From: Thiovibrio frasassiensis
GTDB taxonomy: Bacteria > Desulfobacterota > Desulfobulbia > Desulfobulbales > Desulfurivibrionaceae
Reading direction: 5' to 3'
Assembly (NCBI RefSeq): GCF_029607905.1
Contig: NZ_JAPHEH010000001.1
Coordinates: forward strand, 1,641,530 to 1,705,529
Length of the DNA stretch: 64,000 nt
The position numbers were made by a program, and so were the translations under genes. The notes beneath the pieces are model-generated. The model searched no databases. It saw only the letters and a program-made list of their open reading frames with translations, and was not told where the DNA came from. Below, piece by piece: positions 45,432 through 53,252 of this stretch (positions are counted from its first letter, which is position 1; the number at the start of each line of letters is the position of its first letter).

Positions 45432-45447
45432 AAAGGGGCATAGCCCC
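45431..45447 (-). terminator. Rho-independent terminator of prmA
   Basis: On the minus strand GGGGC, TAT loop, GCCCC (45447-45435) followed by TTTT (45434-45431), just past the prmA stop at 45454. The stem is only 5 bp but GC-rich. It overlaps the end of the convergent MerR gene. Confidence 0.6.
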
Positions 45448-45453
45448 CAGGGT

Positions 45454-46266
45454 TTATTGGCGCAACAGGGCCCAGGAGCACCAGCGGTCGTTGCGCCTTC
45501 TTTCCAGAAAGGTAATCCCTTCTTGCGGCAGGGCTGCCAGCAGTTCCTCTTCCATCCCGGAGATGAAGCCGGAGAGCAGGTAGAGTTTTGCCTGCCAGAA
45601 ATCTGGATTTCCAAACAGCTCAAGCATCAATCCCTTATAGAGATTGGCCATCACCAGATCCACCCGGGTGTCCGGGCATTGCCGACGCAGATCCGTCTCC
45701 CGCACGGTAACCTGGCCCGCCACCCCGTTGGTCTCACAGTTGGCGCGGGCCACCTGGCAGGCCAGTCGGTTGTTGTCGCAGGCGATAATTCGGCCCACCC
45801 CTTGTTTTGCCGCAGAAATGGCCAGCAATCCGGTGCCGCACCCCAAGTCCAGGGCGGTATTGATGGAGATTTCCGGGCTGCGCGCATATTTGAGCAGCCC
45901 TTCCAGGCAGAGGCGGGTGGAGGGGTGGAAGCCGCTTCCGAAGATAACGCTTGGGTCCAGCGAGATATCCGCCGCCCCTTTTTCCCAGACCGGGGCCACG
46001 GTGAAGCCGTCCAGCGTGAAGGTGGAAATTTCCCGCCCCGCCTCCCAATCCGTATAATCCAAATCCGCCTCATAAATAATTGTGGCCCCAGAGGCCTCGC
46101 AGAGTTTTTGCACCAGCCGTTCCTTGGGCCGGTGGAAAAAGAGGATGGCGGTGTCGTCCTCGATCCAGGTGCCGATGAGATCCGGATCATCGATGGCCGG
46201 AATATCCTTGAGGTCGAGATGGTAGGTGTAGAGGCGGTTGTAATGGGTATAGGGCGGGCGGAGCAT
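45454..46266 (-). CDS. prmA: Ribosomal protein L11 methyltransferase-like protein
   Basis: 270 residues from ATG 46266 (MLRPPYTHYNRLYTYHLDL); the frame is open 48 codons upstream into a region without family similarity. The PrmA signature DPSVIFGSGFHPSTRLCLEGL region is present (usual form DPGLAFGTGTHPTT). SAM motif I is ALDLGCGTGLLAISAAKQG. Motif IV is VMANLYKGL where classical PrmA has N-[IL]-x-A-N/P, so substrate choice could differ. PrmA methylates several Lys of ribosomal L11. It starts 13 bases after the DUF748-like gene. Confidence 0.82.
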   Translation of the reverse strand: MLRPPYTHYNRLYTYHLDLKDIPAIDDPDLIGTWIEDDTAILFFHRPKERLVQKLCEASGATIIYEADLDYTDWEAGREISTFTLDGFTVAPVWEKGAADISLDPSVIFGSGFHPSTRLCLEGLLKYARSPEISINTALDLGCGTGLLAISAAKQGVGRIIACDNNRLACQVARANCETNGVAGQVTVRETDLRRQCPDTRVDLVMANLYKGLMLELFGNPDFWQAKLYLLSGFISGMEEELLAALPQEGITFLERRRNDRWCSWALLRQ

Positions 46267-46279
46267 GGCGGTATCCAGG

Positions 46280-47227
46280 TCAGTGGGCAATGGGTATTGC
46301 CGGTCGGGGCACGACCGGCGGCTTAATGGGGTTTTGCAGGTATTGTCTGCCTGCTTGGCTGAGATCCCGGACCAGGGCGATGGCCTCTGTTGCTTTCGCT
46401 GCCGGGTCATCAGGCGTGGCTGGCTGGCCTTCTTCGCTTTCGGCTTCAGCAGGGGCAGGTGCTTGACCGGGATTGGCGGTCAGGCCCGTGGTGTCATCCT
46501 GGCTGATCGGGATCCCGTTGAGTGTCGCCTGGAGGCGGAAGGGGCTGGCCGGGGCGGACCCAGTGGCGCCGGAGGAGATAAGCAGGGAGATATCCTCACC
46601 CCGATGGGTTTTGCCGGACTGCGCATCGTCAAAAACGAGACGGCTGTCGCTGATGGCAACGGTTTTACAGGAAAAACGCAGAGGAATTACCGCCGCGGAG
46701 GTCAGGAGATCCGCCATTGCCTGGCCTGTGTTGTAGTTGCCGTCCTGTTGGCGTACCAGGTGCAGAAAGCAGTGTTCGGCGCTCAGAGTGAATGCGAGTT
46801 CTCCCTCCAGTACTCGTTTGGGCGCAAAAGCGATGGTCGTTTTTTCCGCTGAGAGCAGTGGATCCACCGGGTCATTGGCTCGGGAACGGTTTGGTCCGAC
46901 AATGAGATGGTGCAGGGTCAGGGTGCAGGAAATTGGGTTGAATTCCCCTCTGGGAATGGTCACCGAACGATTGAGGGAGGAGGAGAGCGCTTCGGCCAGA
47001 AGGGTGGAGGCCAGGTAGGGAACCAACAGCGGGCTGCCAAACCCAAGGAGGAGCGTCAAGATCAAAAGCAGGGTTACGAGTCGTTTCAGCCAGGTCCAGA
47101 GAAAAAAATTCTTTCGGCGGCGGGGCAGATGCGGGTGCGAAGAAAAGCTGTTTTCCGGCTTGCCGCCGCGAATGGGGATGGAGCCGAATCTGTCTCGAGG
47201 CTTTGGGGTAGTGGTAACACGTATCAT
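46280..47227 (-). CDS. Short AsmA/DUF748-like membrane-anchored protein
   Basis: About 315 residues from ATG 47227 (GTG 47350 is the longest option and neither has a clear ribosome site). One TM segment near residues 43-65 (LKRLVTLLLILTLLLGFGSP) is followed by an envelope-facing beta-rich domain. SSLNRSVTIPRGEFNPISCT and the FLHLVRQQDGNYNTGQAM-type segment are characteristic of DUF748/AsmA N-terminal regions. Full DUF748 proteins are about 1000 residues, so this looks like an N-terminal-only version or a decayed gene. It ends in a Pro/Ala/Glu-rich tail. Co-transcribed with prmA. Confidence 0.7.
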   Translation of the reverse strand: MIRVTTTPKPRDRFGSIPIRGGKPENSFSSHPHLPRRRKNFFLWTWLKRLVTLLLILTLLLGFGSPLLVPYLASTLLAEALSSSLNRSVTIPRGEFNPISCTLTLHHLIVGPNRSRANDPVDPLLSAEKTTIAFAPKRVLEGELAFTLSAEHCFLHLVRQQDGNYNTGQAMADLLTSAAVIPLRFSCKTVAISDSRLVFDDAQSGKTHRGEDISLLISSGATGSAPASPFRLQATLNGIPISQDDTTGLTANPGQAPAPAEAESEEGQPATPDDPAAKATEAIALVRDLSQAGRQYLQNPIKPPVVPRPAIPIAH

Positions 47228-47379
47228 CGTTAACTCGACGGGCAGATGTCCAGGGTCCATGGTCAGTGCTTGGCAGAAGCACAAGGGAATGATAAGATAC
47301 CAAGCCTGGGGGAAAACTAAAGCAAAAACGGCAGGCAATTTTCTCGACACGATACCATAAAGACAACGGAGAGTTCAAC

Positions 47380-48540
47380 GTGCTTACTTTTTTACGAGGG
47401 GTTCTGGTTCTGGTGTTCGCCCCCATACTCACCGGGATGGTCAGCATCGTGGCCATTGTCATGATTCTCATCTTCCGGCGGTCGGCGGCCGATGTGCAGT
47501 TTCTCCCCCGGGCTTTGGGGAGGATTGTCGCCCGGCTTGGCGGCGTTTCCGTCAGCATGCACGGCGCGGCTCTCCTTGAACAGGGAAGACCGTATATCTT
47601 TGCCGCCAATCACCAGAGTCAGTTCGACATCTTGGCGCTTCAGGGCTATCTGGGCTGCGATTTCCGTTGGCTGGCCAAGCTGGAGCTTTTCCAGATACCC
47701 ATCTTCGGCAAGGCCATGCAGCTGGCCGGCTATATTCCGGTGGACCGGGCCCATGGCCGCAAGGCGCTCAAGAGTCTGGACGAGGCGGCCCGCCGCATTG
47801 CCGACGGGACTTCGGTCATTATCTTCCCCGAGGGGACGAGAAGTCCCGATGGCAGGCTGGGGGAGTTTAAGCCCGGGGCCATGGTCCTGGCCATCAAGTC
47901 TGGGGTGCCGTTGGTGCCGGTGGCCATTCTCGGCACCCATCAGGTTCTGCCCAAGGGGCGGTTGCTGGCCAGGCCAGGCAGGGTGGAGATCCGGGTAGGC
48001 GCACCCATTGCCACCAGTGAATATACGGTCAAGCAGAAGCAGGAGCTGGCGGAACGGTTGCAGGGCAAAGTCGCGGAATTGCTGGAGGCTGAGGCGGGAG
48101 CGCACGCTGCGCCAAGAAAAGAAGCGAGGCAGTTGAAGATCAGGCCTGCCGTGGTGTTGGATGATGTTGGCAAAAGTCGCCGGGAATACCACGGGAAGAT
48201 AAAGGTGTTGGTCGGGATCCTGCTCTTTGCCGGGATCCTGGGGGGGCTTGGTGTCATCTGCGATTGGGCGCAGGCGCCCATTTTTACGGAGACGGCCTTT
48301 GTCCTTTTTGTTGCCGCCGGGTTTGCCTTTGTCTATTACATGGAAAAACTGAAGGAGTATAAGGCGATTGACGCCAGCGAGCAGGCCAAGATCGCGGAGT
48401 TAGCCCAAGAGTATCGGGAGGTTGCCGAATATTGGCAGAAGGTTGCCGACAGCGGCAGAGAGCTGGTTGCCGCGGAATATGAGGCGATCCTTGCCTTTGC
48501 GGATGCGAAAGGCGGGGGACCGGGGTGCCAGGGCGAGTAG
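47380..48540 (+). CDS. plsC: 1-acyl-sn-glycerol-3-phosphate acyltransferase with C-terminal membrane/coiled-coil extension
   Basis: 386 residues from GTG 47380 (ACGGAGAG upstream). The PlsC domain (about 1-230) has an N-terminal TM helix, the catalytic NHQSQFD (NHx4D), the GRDxxP-like region and the glycerophosphate-binding FPEGTRSPDGRL, then GVPLVPVAI. It makes phosphatidic acid from lysophosphatidic acid. The last 150 residues are unusual: two TM helices (KVLVGILLFAGILGGLGVIC and TAFVLFVAAGFAFVYYM) and a charged coiled coil. Ordinary PlsC proteins end near residue 245, so this is a fusion or extension of unknown purpose. Confidence 0.88.
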   Translation: MLTFLRGVLVLVFAPILTGMVSIVAIVMILIFRRSAADVQFLPRALGRIVARLGGVSVSMHGAALLEQGRPYIFAANHQSQFDILALQGYLGCDFRWLAKLELFQIPIFGKAMQLAGYIPVDRAHGRKALKSLDEAARRIADGTSVIIFPEGTRSPDGRLGEFKPGAMVLAIKSGVPLVPVAILGTHQVLPKGRLLARPGRVEIRVGAPIATSEYTVKQKQELAERLQGKVAELLEAEAGAHAAPRKEARQLKIRPAVVLDDVGKSRREYHGKIKVLVGILLFAGILGGLGVICDWAQAPIFTETAFVLFVAAGFAFVYYMEKLKEYKAIDASEQAKIAELAQEYREVAEYWQKVADSGRELVAAEYEAILAFADAKGGGPGCQGE

Positions 48541-48559
48541 GGGTTCCCTGCGTAATCGG

Positions 48560-49477
48560 TTAGCGCACCAGCTGATCGAGGATGGTGAGCCGGCCGCTGG
48601 AAGAGTCGAGTTGTGCCTGGGCGCCCAGGGGCAGGATCAGGTTTCTGCTGCCGTGGCCGCAGGGGAAATTGCCCCAGATCGGGATGGCTCGATGGGCCAG
48701 CAGGTCAAGGGCCCGCTGCCAGATGGCTTCCCGGTCGCCGCATTGGTCAAAATCTCCCAGGACAAGCCCGGCGATCTGTTCCAGTTTGCCGGCGGCCCAG
48801 AGATGGGTGAGCAGCCGGTCGATGCGGTAGGGCGCTTCGCCGATGTCCTCCAGGACCAAAATAGTATCCCGCCACTCCGGCTCAAAGGGGGTGCCCAGCA
48901 GGTGGACCAGACTGGTCAGGTTGCCGGCTAAAAGTCTCCCCGTTGCCTGGCCCCCTTTAAGGATTTCCAGCCCCGTTGTTTTAATCTCCGTCCTCGGTCT
49001 GCCGGTGAGCAGGTCGAAAAACCCCTCCTGCGAATCGCGGTCGCTCCGGGCTAAGGTGGTGAGCATGGGGCCGTGGAAGGTGATGAGTCCGGTTTTCTGC
49101 TGGATTTCGGAGAGCAAGACGGTAAGGTCGGAAAAACCGATGAACATTTTCGGCTGCTGACGGATAAGGTCGAAGTCCAGGTCCGGCAAGAGCCGCAGGC
49201 AGCCATAGCCGCCGCGCACCGCCAGGATGGCCTGGACCTCCGGGTCGCGCCAGAGTTCGTGGAACTCGCTCAACCGTTCCTGGTCGGTGCCGGCCAGGTA
49301 ATCGTGGTGCCGGAGGATGTCGCTCCGGTATCTGGTTTTAAAGCCAAGATCGGTGAGAAGCTTCAAGCCACCGCTGAAATCGGTTTCGTTGCGCACCGGT
49401 CCGGCCGGGGCGATAATCCCGATGGTATCCCCTTTTTTCAGGGGGGCGGCGAGGATGGGCTTAAGTGTTGCGTTCAT
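48560..49477 (-). CDS. ldcA: LD-carboxypeptidase, peptidase family S66
   Basis: 305 residues from ATG 49477. Family S66 enzymes remove the terminal D-Ala from the cytoplasmic murein tetrapeptide during peptidoglycan recycling. Seen are GDTIGIIAPAGPV, the conserved AVRGGYGCLRLLPDLD, and the nucleophile Ser in MFIGFSDLTVLL. The late catalytic Glu and His region is LVLEDIGEAPYRIDRLLTHL and LVLGDFDQCG. The start overlaps coaX by 17 bases, so the two are coupled; ldcA is the distal gene. Convergent with plsC, 19 bases apart with no visible terminator. Confidence 0.92.
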   Translation of the reverse strand: MNATLKPILAAPLKKGDTIGIIAPAGPVRNETDFSGGLKLLTDLGFKTRYRSDILRHHDYLAGTDQERLSEFHELWRDPEVQAILAVRGGYGCLRLLPDLDFDLIRQQPKMFIGFSDLTVLLSEIQQKTGLITFHGPMLTTLARSDRDSQEGFFDLLTGRPRTEIKTTGLEILKGGQATGRLLAGNLTSLVHLLGTPFEPEWRDTILVLEDIGEAPYRIDRLLTHLWAAGKLEQIAGLVLGDFDQCGDREAIWQRALDLLAHRAIPIWGNFPCGHGSRNLILPLGAQAQLDSSSGRLTILDQLVR

Positions 49478-50234
49478 GGAGCAGTCGCAGGCCGTTGAGG
49501 GTGAGCATGGGATCAACATGATCGAGGCTGGTGGTGTACGGGGCGATGAGGGCGGCCATGCCGCCGGTTGCCACGGTCTGGGGCAGTTCCGGGGCCATTT
49601 GCTCCCGCAATCGTCGGATCAGGCCGTCCACCATGCCGCCATAGCCGAAGAGGATGCCCGACTTGATTGCCGCCACGGTATTGGTGCCGATGGGGGCATC
49701 AGGCGCGGTGGAGATGTCAACCTGGGGCAGTTTGGCCGTGCGGCTGCCCAAGGCCTCCATGGCAATGGACAAGCCGGGGGCGATGGCGCCGCCCAGATAT
49801 TCTCCTGCTCCGGAAACGCAGTCCCAGGTGATGGCCGTGCCAAAATCAACGACAATGAGGGGACACTTAAACCGGTCGTAGGCCGCCACGGCATTGACCA
49901 GTCGGTCGGCTCCGATTTCCGCGGGGTTGTCGATGAGGACCTGCATGGTGGTCAGCACCGTATCGCCGCCGACCACCAGCGGAGCAGTGTGCAGGTATCG
50001 GGTGGCAAAGGCCGCCCAGGCGGCCTGCATCGAAGGGACCACGCTGGAAATGATCGTATCGGAAATATCGTTGAATTGGAGCCCTTCCATGGTAAAAAGG
50101 GTATGGAAAATGGCGGCCAGTTCATCCACCGTACTGCCTTTGTCGGTTTTTACCCGCCAGTGGCAGCGAAGCGACGGGCCGGAGAAAACGCCGATCACCA
50201 TGTGGGTATTGCCAATATCAACCGCCAGCAGCAT
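49461..50234 (-). CDS. coaX: Type III pantothenate kinase
   Basis: 257 residues. CoaX performs the first step of coenzyme A synthesis and belongs to the ASKHA fold. The phosphate-binding motif DIGNTHMVIGVF is at the N-terminus. GADRLVNAVAAYD, VVDFGTAITWD and GAIAPGLSIAMEAL are the conserved core motifs. GILFGYGGMVDGL and TGGMAALIAPY complete the C-terminal half. Unlike type I kinase it is not feedback-inhibited by CoA. Confidence 0.96.
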   Translation of the reverse strand: MLLAVDIGNTHMVIGVFSGPSLRCHWRVKTDKGSTVDELAAIFHTLFTMEGLQFNDISDTIISSVVPSMQAAWAAFATRYLHTAPLVVGGDTVLTTMQVLIDNPAEIGADRLVNAVAAYDRFKCPLIVVDFGTAITWDCVSGAGEYLGGAIAPGLSIAMEALGSRTAKLPQVDISTAPDAPIGTNTVAAIKSGILFGYGGMVDGLIRRLREQMAPELPQTVATGGMAALIAPYTTSLDHVDPMLTLNGLRLLHERNT

Positions 50235-50418
50235 GGACGACTCCCTGGTTGTGGTAAGGAATGCAGTAACGAATGTTCTGAATGTACCAGAGATCGGGGC
50301 TGACTGTCCATGCCCTTGGTCGCCTCGAGAAAAAACTTTGTCTGGCTACGATGGGTGACCGATTTCGGACGGGGAACAAGAAGAGAGAACGGGCTGTCTG
50401 TATGGTAAGGAGCGTGCA

Positions 50419-50745
50419 ATGAACGAATACATCCAGGTCGCCACCACGGTCGGTTCCGCGGAGGAAGCCGGGGCCATTGCCACGCTGCTGCTCGAGAAGC
50501 GGCTGGCCGCCTGTGTTCAGGTGGTGGGTCCCATGACCAGTCATTATTGGTGGCAGGGGAAGATCGAAACGGCCGCTGAATATCTCTGCCTTGCCAAAAG
50601 CCGCGGCGCGCTTTATTCTGATATTGAAGCGGCGATCAAGGAGATCCATCCCTACGAGATCCCGGAGATTATTGCCATGCCGATAATTGCCGGGAGCAAG
50701 GATTATTTGGCCTGGGTGGCTGCCGAGGTCCGGGAGCACGCGTGA
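50419..50745 (+). CDS. cutA: CutA1-family protein
   Basis: 108 residues, trimeric ferredoxin-like fold, linked in E. coli genetics to divalent-cation tolerance. Family segments are IQVATTVGSAEEAGAIATLL, KRLAACVQVVGPMTSHYWWQ, GKIETAAEYLCLAKS and HPYEIPEIIAMP. Divergent from coaX across 184 bases. First of a four-gene plus-strand cluster. Confidence 0.94.
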   Translation: MNEYIQVATTVGSAEEAGAIATLLLEKRLAACVQVVGPMTSHYWWQGKIETAAEYLCLAKSRGALYSDIEAAIKEIHPYEIPEIIAMPIIAGSKDYLAWVAAEVREHA

Positions 50746-50954
50746 ACATGGATGGGGCAAAACCGAAAAAAGCGGGTCGCCGCCGGAATCCAAAGGAGTT
50801 TCAGTGCCATTGCTGTCGGCGGAAATTGCCCTTCTGCTGGAACTGCCCCTGCGGCTTTCAGATCTGTGATGATTGCTTCAAGGAAAATATGTGGACCATC
50901 AGCAATGGTCCGACCTGGGTCTGCCCGGATTGCGGGAGGATCCGGATGATGTGA
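50742..50954 (+). CDS. Small Cys-rich zinc-ribbon protein
   Basis: 70 residues. GTG 50742 overlaps the cutA stop and has GGGAG 5 bases upstream; ATG 50748 is also possible. A basic N-terminus (KPKKAGRRRNPKE) precedes ten Cys in closely spaced groups: CHCCRRK, CWNCPC, CDDC and CPDC. This suggests two zinc knuckles or a treble-clef plus ribbon. No named family recognised. A nucleic-acid-binding or metal-sensing role fits the composition and the cutA neighbour, but is inference. Confidence 0.75.
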   Translation: MNMDGAKPKKAGRRRNPKEFQCHCCRRKLPFCWNCPCGFQICDDCFKENMWTISNGPTWVCPDCGRIRMM

Positions 50955-51013
50955 TTGTTGTCTGCGCGCTGTACAGGACAGGGGGTGTCCTGAAAAAAAT
51001 AGGGGGGACGAGG

Positions 51014-51370
51014 ATGGCTGAAAATCGGGAAAGCAGGCGGTGCCGGAGGTTTCCGGTCAAGGGCGGGGTGATTGCTCTTGATTCCGTATACGGCGAAATT
51101 ATTGAAATGAGCTTCGGCGGGTTGTCGTTCCGCTACACGGCGTATGATGACATGACCACGGAGCCTGCGGAGTTCGGGATCATCTTTGGCGGGGAGAAGC
51201 TCTTTTTTGAAAATCTCCCCCTCACCAATGTCTCTGATATTGTCATGGATGCAGAAGAAGGAGAAGGCGCGGGTGAAGTCAGGCGCCGGGGAATGGCCTT
51301 TGGTGAGCTTGTCCCGGAGCAGGTTGTTACCCTGGCTCGTTTTATAAAAGAGTTTTCCCTGAAACAATAG
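51014..51370 (+). CDS. PilZ-like domain protein
   Basis: 118 residues from ATG 51014, preceded by GGGGGGACGAGG. An Arg-rich start RESRRCRRFPVKGG resembles the RxxxR c-di-GMP clamp. IIEMSFGGLSFRY matches the [DN]xSxxG motif with Glu in place of Asp or Asn. The domain is short and single. Binding of c-di-GMP is plausible, but the altered motif leaves it open. Lies 59 bases after the zinc-ribbon gene. Confidence 0.7.
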   Translation: MAENRESRRCRRFPVKGGVIALDSVYGEIIEMSFGGLSFRYTAYDDMTTEPAEFGIIFGGEKLFFENLPLTNVSDIVMDAEEGEGAGEVRRRGMAFGELVPEQVVTLARFIKEFSLKQ

Positions 51371-51463
51371 GGGAGCTGTTGTGCGCCAAGTTAATTTGGC
51401 CGCAAAAAAATAGGCTGACGGGGCCGAATAGCGCCATAACTTTTGCCGGCCTCTTTTTTCTTT

Positions 51464-51910
51464 ATGGATATTTTTTTCAACCATCAGGGCTATCTGGCCC
51501 TGTTTCTCTTGAGTTTTCTCGCTTCCACTCTTGTGCCGCTCGGCTCGGAGTGGCTTCTTGTTGCCCTACTGCTCAACGGGCACCCTCTCGTCTTGTCGGT
51601 TGGTGTTGCCACGGCGGGCAATACTCTGGGGGCTTGTGCCACCCATGGGATCGGCCTCTATGGCGGTTCTTTTCTCTTGGGCAGGGTACTGCGGGTGAGT
51701 GAGTCGGCAAGACTCAGGGCTGAACGGATTTTTGCCCGGTATGGCTCCTGGTCCCTGTTTTTTTCCTGGCTGCCGATCATCGGCGACCCGCTGTGCCTGG
51801 TGAGCGGAATACTCAAGGTTCGCTTCGGATTTTTTTTCGCCCTGGTCTTGAGCGGCAAGCTCCTTCGGTATCTCTGTGTCGGCCTGCTCACTCTCCAGGC
51901 TGTCAGTTAA
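51464..51910 (+). CDS. YqaA/DedA-type small membrane protein
   Basis: 148 residues with about four TM helices. It has the YqaA features YLALFLLSFLASTLVPLGSE followed by WLLVALLLNG, the middle helix AGNTLGACATHGIGLYGG, then FARYGSWSLFFSWLPIIGDP and LCLVSGILKVRFGFFF, which match the VTT/SNARE-associated DedA fold. Bacterial relatives are implicated in lipid or carrier recycling. ATG 51464 (MDIFFNHQGY) lacks a clear ribosome site; TTG 51443 is the longest option. Confidence 0.85.
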   Translation: MDIFFNHQGYLALFLLSFLASTLVPLGSEWLLVALLLNGHPLVLSVGVATAGNTLGACATHGIGLYGGSFLLGRVLRVSESARLRAERIFARYGSWSLFFSWLPIIGDPLCLVSGILKVRFGFFFALVLSGKLLRYLCVGLLTLQAVS

Positions 51911-51972
51911 GGGCAAACCGACTTTCCTCAAGCCACACCCCAGGGTTATATGCTCCCCCGGTTTTCGTTATG

Positions 51973-52428
51973 CTAGGCAGTAGTTCCGTGACGGGTCAGG
52001 TATCTGTCCAGCTGATTGGCAAACGCTTGCAGATGCACCTTGCTCAAGGGTGACGGCCCACCGGTGATGGTGCCTGTTGAGCGCAATTCGTCCATGAAAT
52101 CGCGACGCGCCAGATGTTCTTGAATGGTCTCGGGGGTATAGAGCGTGCCCCGAGGATTCAGGGCAGTTGCCAAGGCGGCGACCACCTCGGCCGCCAGGGG
52201 GATATCTGCGGTGATCACCAAATCGCCCGGTTCAAGATTGTCGACGATCCGGGCGTCTGCAACATTGAAGCCTGCTTTGACCTGCACACTCTTGATAAAA
52301 GGGGAGCGAGGGATCTTCAGGGAATGGTTCGCCACCAGGATGCTCTCTATCCGCATCCGTTCCGCGGCCCGGAACAGGATCTCCTTAACTGGGCCGGGGC
52401 AGGCATCGGCGTCAATCCAAATGCGCAT
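51973..52428 (-). CDS. yaiI: YaiI/YqxD family protein (UPF0178)
   Basis: 151 residues from ATG 52428. Conserved segments are [47 protein letters not shown] and [18 protein letters not shown]. The fold is PIN/NYN-like with Asp clusters, so a nuclease activity has been proposed, but no function is established. The frame stays open 66 codons upstream; E. coli YaiI starts at the equivalent Met, which decided the start. Confidence 0.9.
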   Translation of the reverse strand: MRIWIDADACPGPVKEILFRAAERMRIESILVANHSLKIPRSPFIKSVQVKAGFNVADARIVDNLEPGDLVITADIPLAAEVVAALATALNPRGTLYTPETIQEHLARRDFMDELRSTGTITGGPSPLSKVHLQAFANQLDRYLTRHGTTA

Positions 52429-52458
52429 GGTCTTAAGCTTTTCCTTCATTCCTGAAAA

Positions 52459-52495
52459 ATTTTGGGGCGATACTCTCTGGTGAGAATATCGCCCC
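52459..52495 (-). terminator. Rho-independent terminator of the glycine-zipper lipoprotein gene
   Basis: On the minus strand GGGGCGATA (52495-52487) pairs with TATCGCCCC (52472-52464), with an inner GAGA/TCTC stem, and is followed by AAAATTTTT. Located 34 bases after the stop of the 52529-52993 gene and just before yaiI. Confidence 0.7.
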
Positions 52496-52528
52496 GGATA
52501 TCGTCTGCCTGTAATATTCCGACTATGA

Positions 52529-52993
52529 TTATTTCTGGATGACCCATCTGCCGTTATTGTCTCGGCAGGCCAGGGAAACCACCTTTTCCGGGCGGCCGTC
52601 AACGGTGGCGAGGATTTCCGCTTCACGGCAGACCTGGCCGGAGGGCGCCGTGTAAGCAGGTTTAGGGGTCACGGAGTAGGACCGGTTGGTGTCCGGGTTC
52701 ACCCATTGGGTGCGCTGATTGGAAGGGGAGGTCTCGTATACCTGGTTGAGTTGCGCCTGGTCGTATTTGTCCATCTCGTTGCCGATGATATAACCCAGCA
52801 GGCCGCCCACTGCCGCACCGAGCAAGGTTCCCTTGGTGTCGTGGCCGATGGCCTGGCCGGCGATGGCGCCGGTTGCCGCACCGATCGCCGCGCCGCTCGT
52901 GCCTTTCGATGGGGTGGTGGTGGCGCAGCCGGAGGTGATCAGCATGAAAATAACCGCCACTGTTGCCATCTGGAGCCCTTGTTTTTTCTGCAT
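52529..52993 (-). CDS. Glycine-zipper lipoprotein
   Basis: 154 residues; ATG follows TAAGGAGAACACC. The lipoprotein signal ends LITSGC. The next segment [20 protein letters not shown] continues into [20 protein letters not shown], a classical 2TM glycine-zipper repeat as in SlyB- and Rick_17kDa-type outer-membrane lipoproteins. The C-terminal 70 residues hold two Cys ([10 protein letters not shown] and [11 protein letters not shown]) that probably form a disulfide in a small SH3-like or surface-antigen domain. Role unknown; such proteins stabilise the envelope. Confidence 0.85.
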   Translation of the reverse strand: MQKKQGLQMATVAVIFMLITSGCATTTPSKGTSGAAIGAATGAIAGQAIGHDTKGTLLGAAVGGLLGYIIGNEMDKYDQAQLNQVYETSPSNQRTQWVNPDTNRSYSVTPKPAYTAPSGQVCREAEILATVDGRPEKVVSLACRDNNGRWVIQK

Positions 52994-53074
52994 GGTGTTC
53001 TCCTTATATTGTGGGATTTTTCTTCTGGTTCATATCTTGCGCCGCAGCAGGGAAGATACCCCGTCGGAGCCGCT

Positions 53075-53110
53075 TGTCATTGTACTCTTCGCTGTCATTG
53101 TACTCTTCGC
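53075..53110. repeat. Tandem 18-bp repeat, two exact copies
   Basis: TGTCATTGTACTCTTCGC at 53075-53092 is repeated at 53093-53110. It lies 82-117 bases upstream of the glycine-zipper lipoprotein gene, which is read leftward. On that strand each copy contains TACAAT, a near-consensus -10. It could be a duplicated operator or promoter, or replication slippage. Confidence 0.75.
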
Positions 53111-53252
53111 TGCCCGGAAGCCTTCAACTTTTTAAATGATATAACGCCTCAAGGGAAAGGTCAATGGGGGCTATGCTTTAGGGGGGGTCTTTCTTGGGTT
53201 GGCTCGGTCTGGGGTGATGGGGGGAAGAGGTCCCTTTGATGTCAGGATGGAG

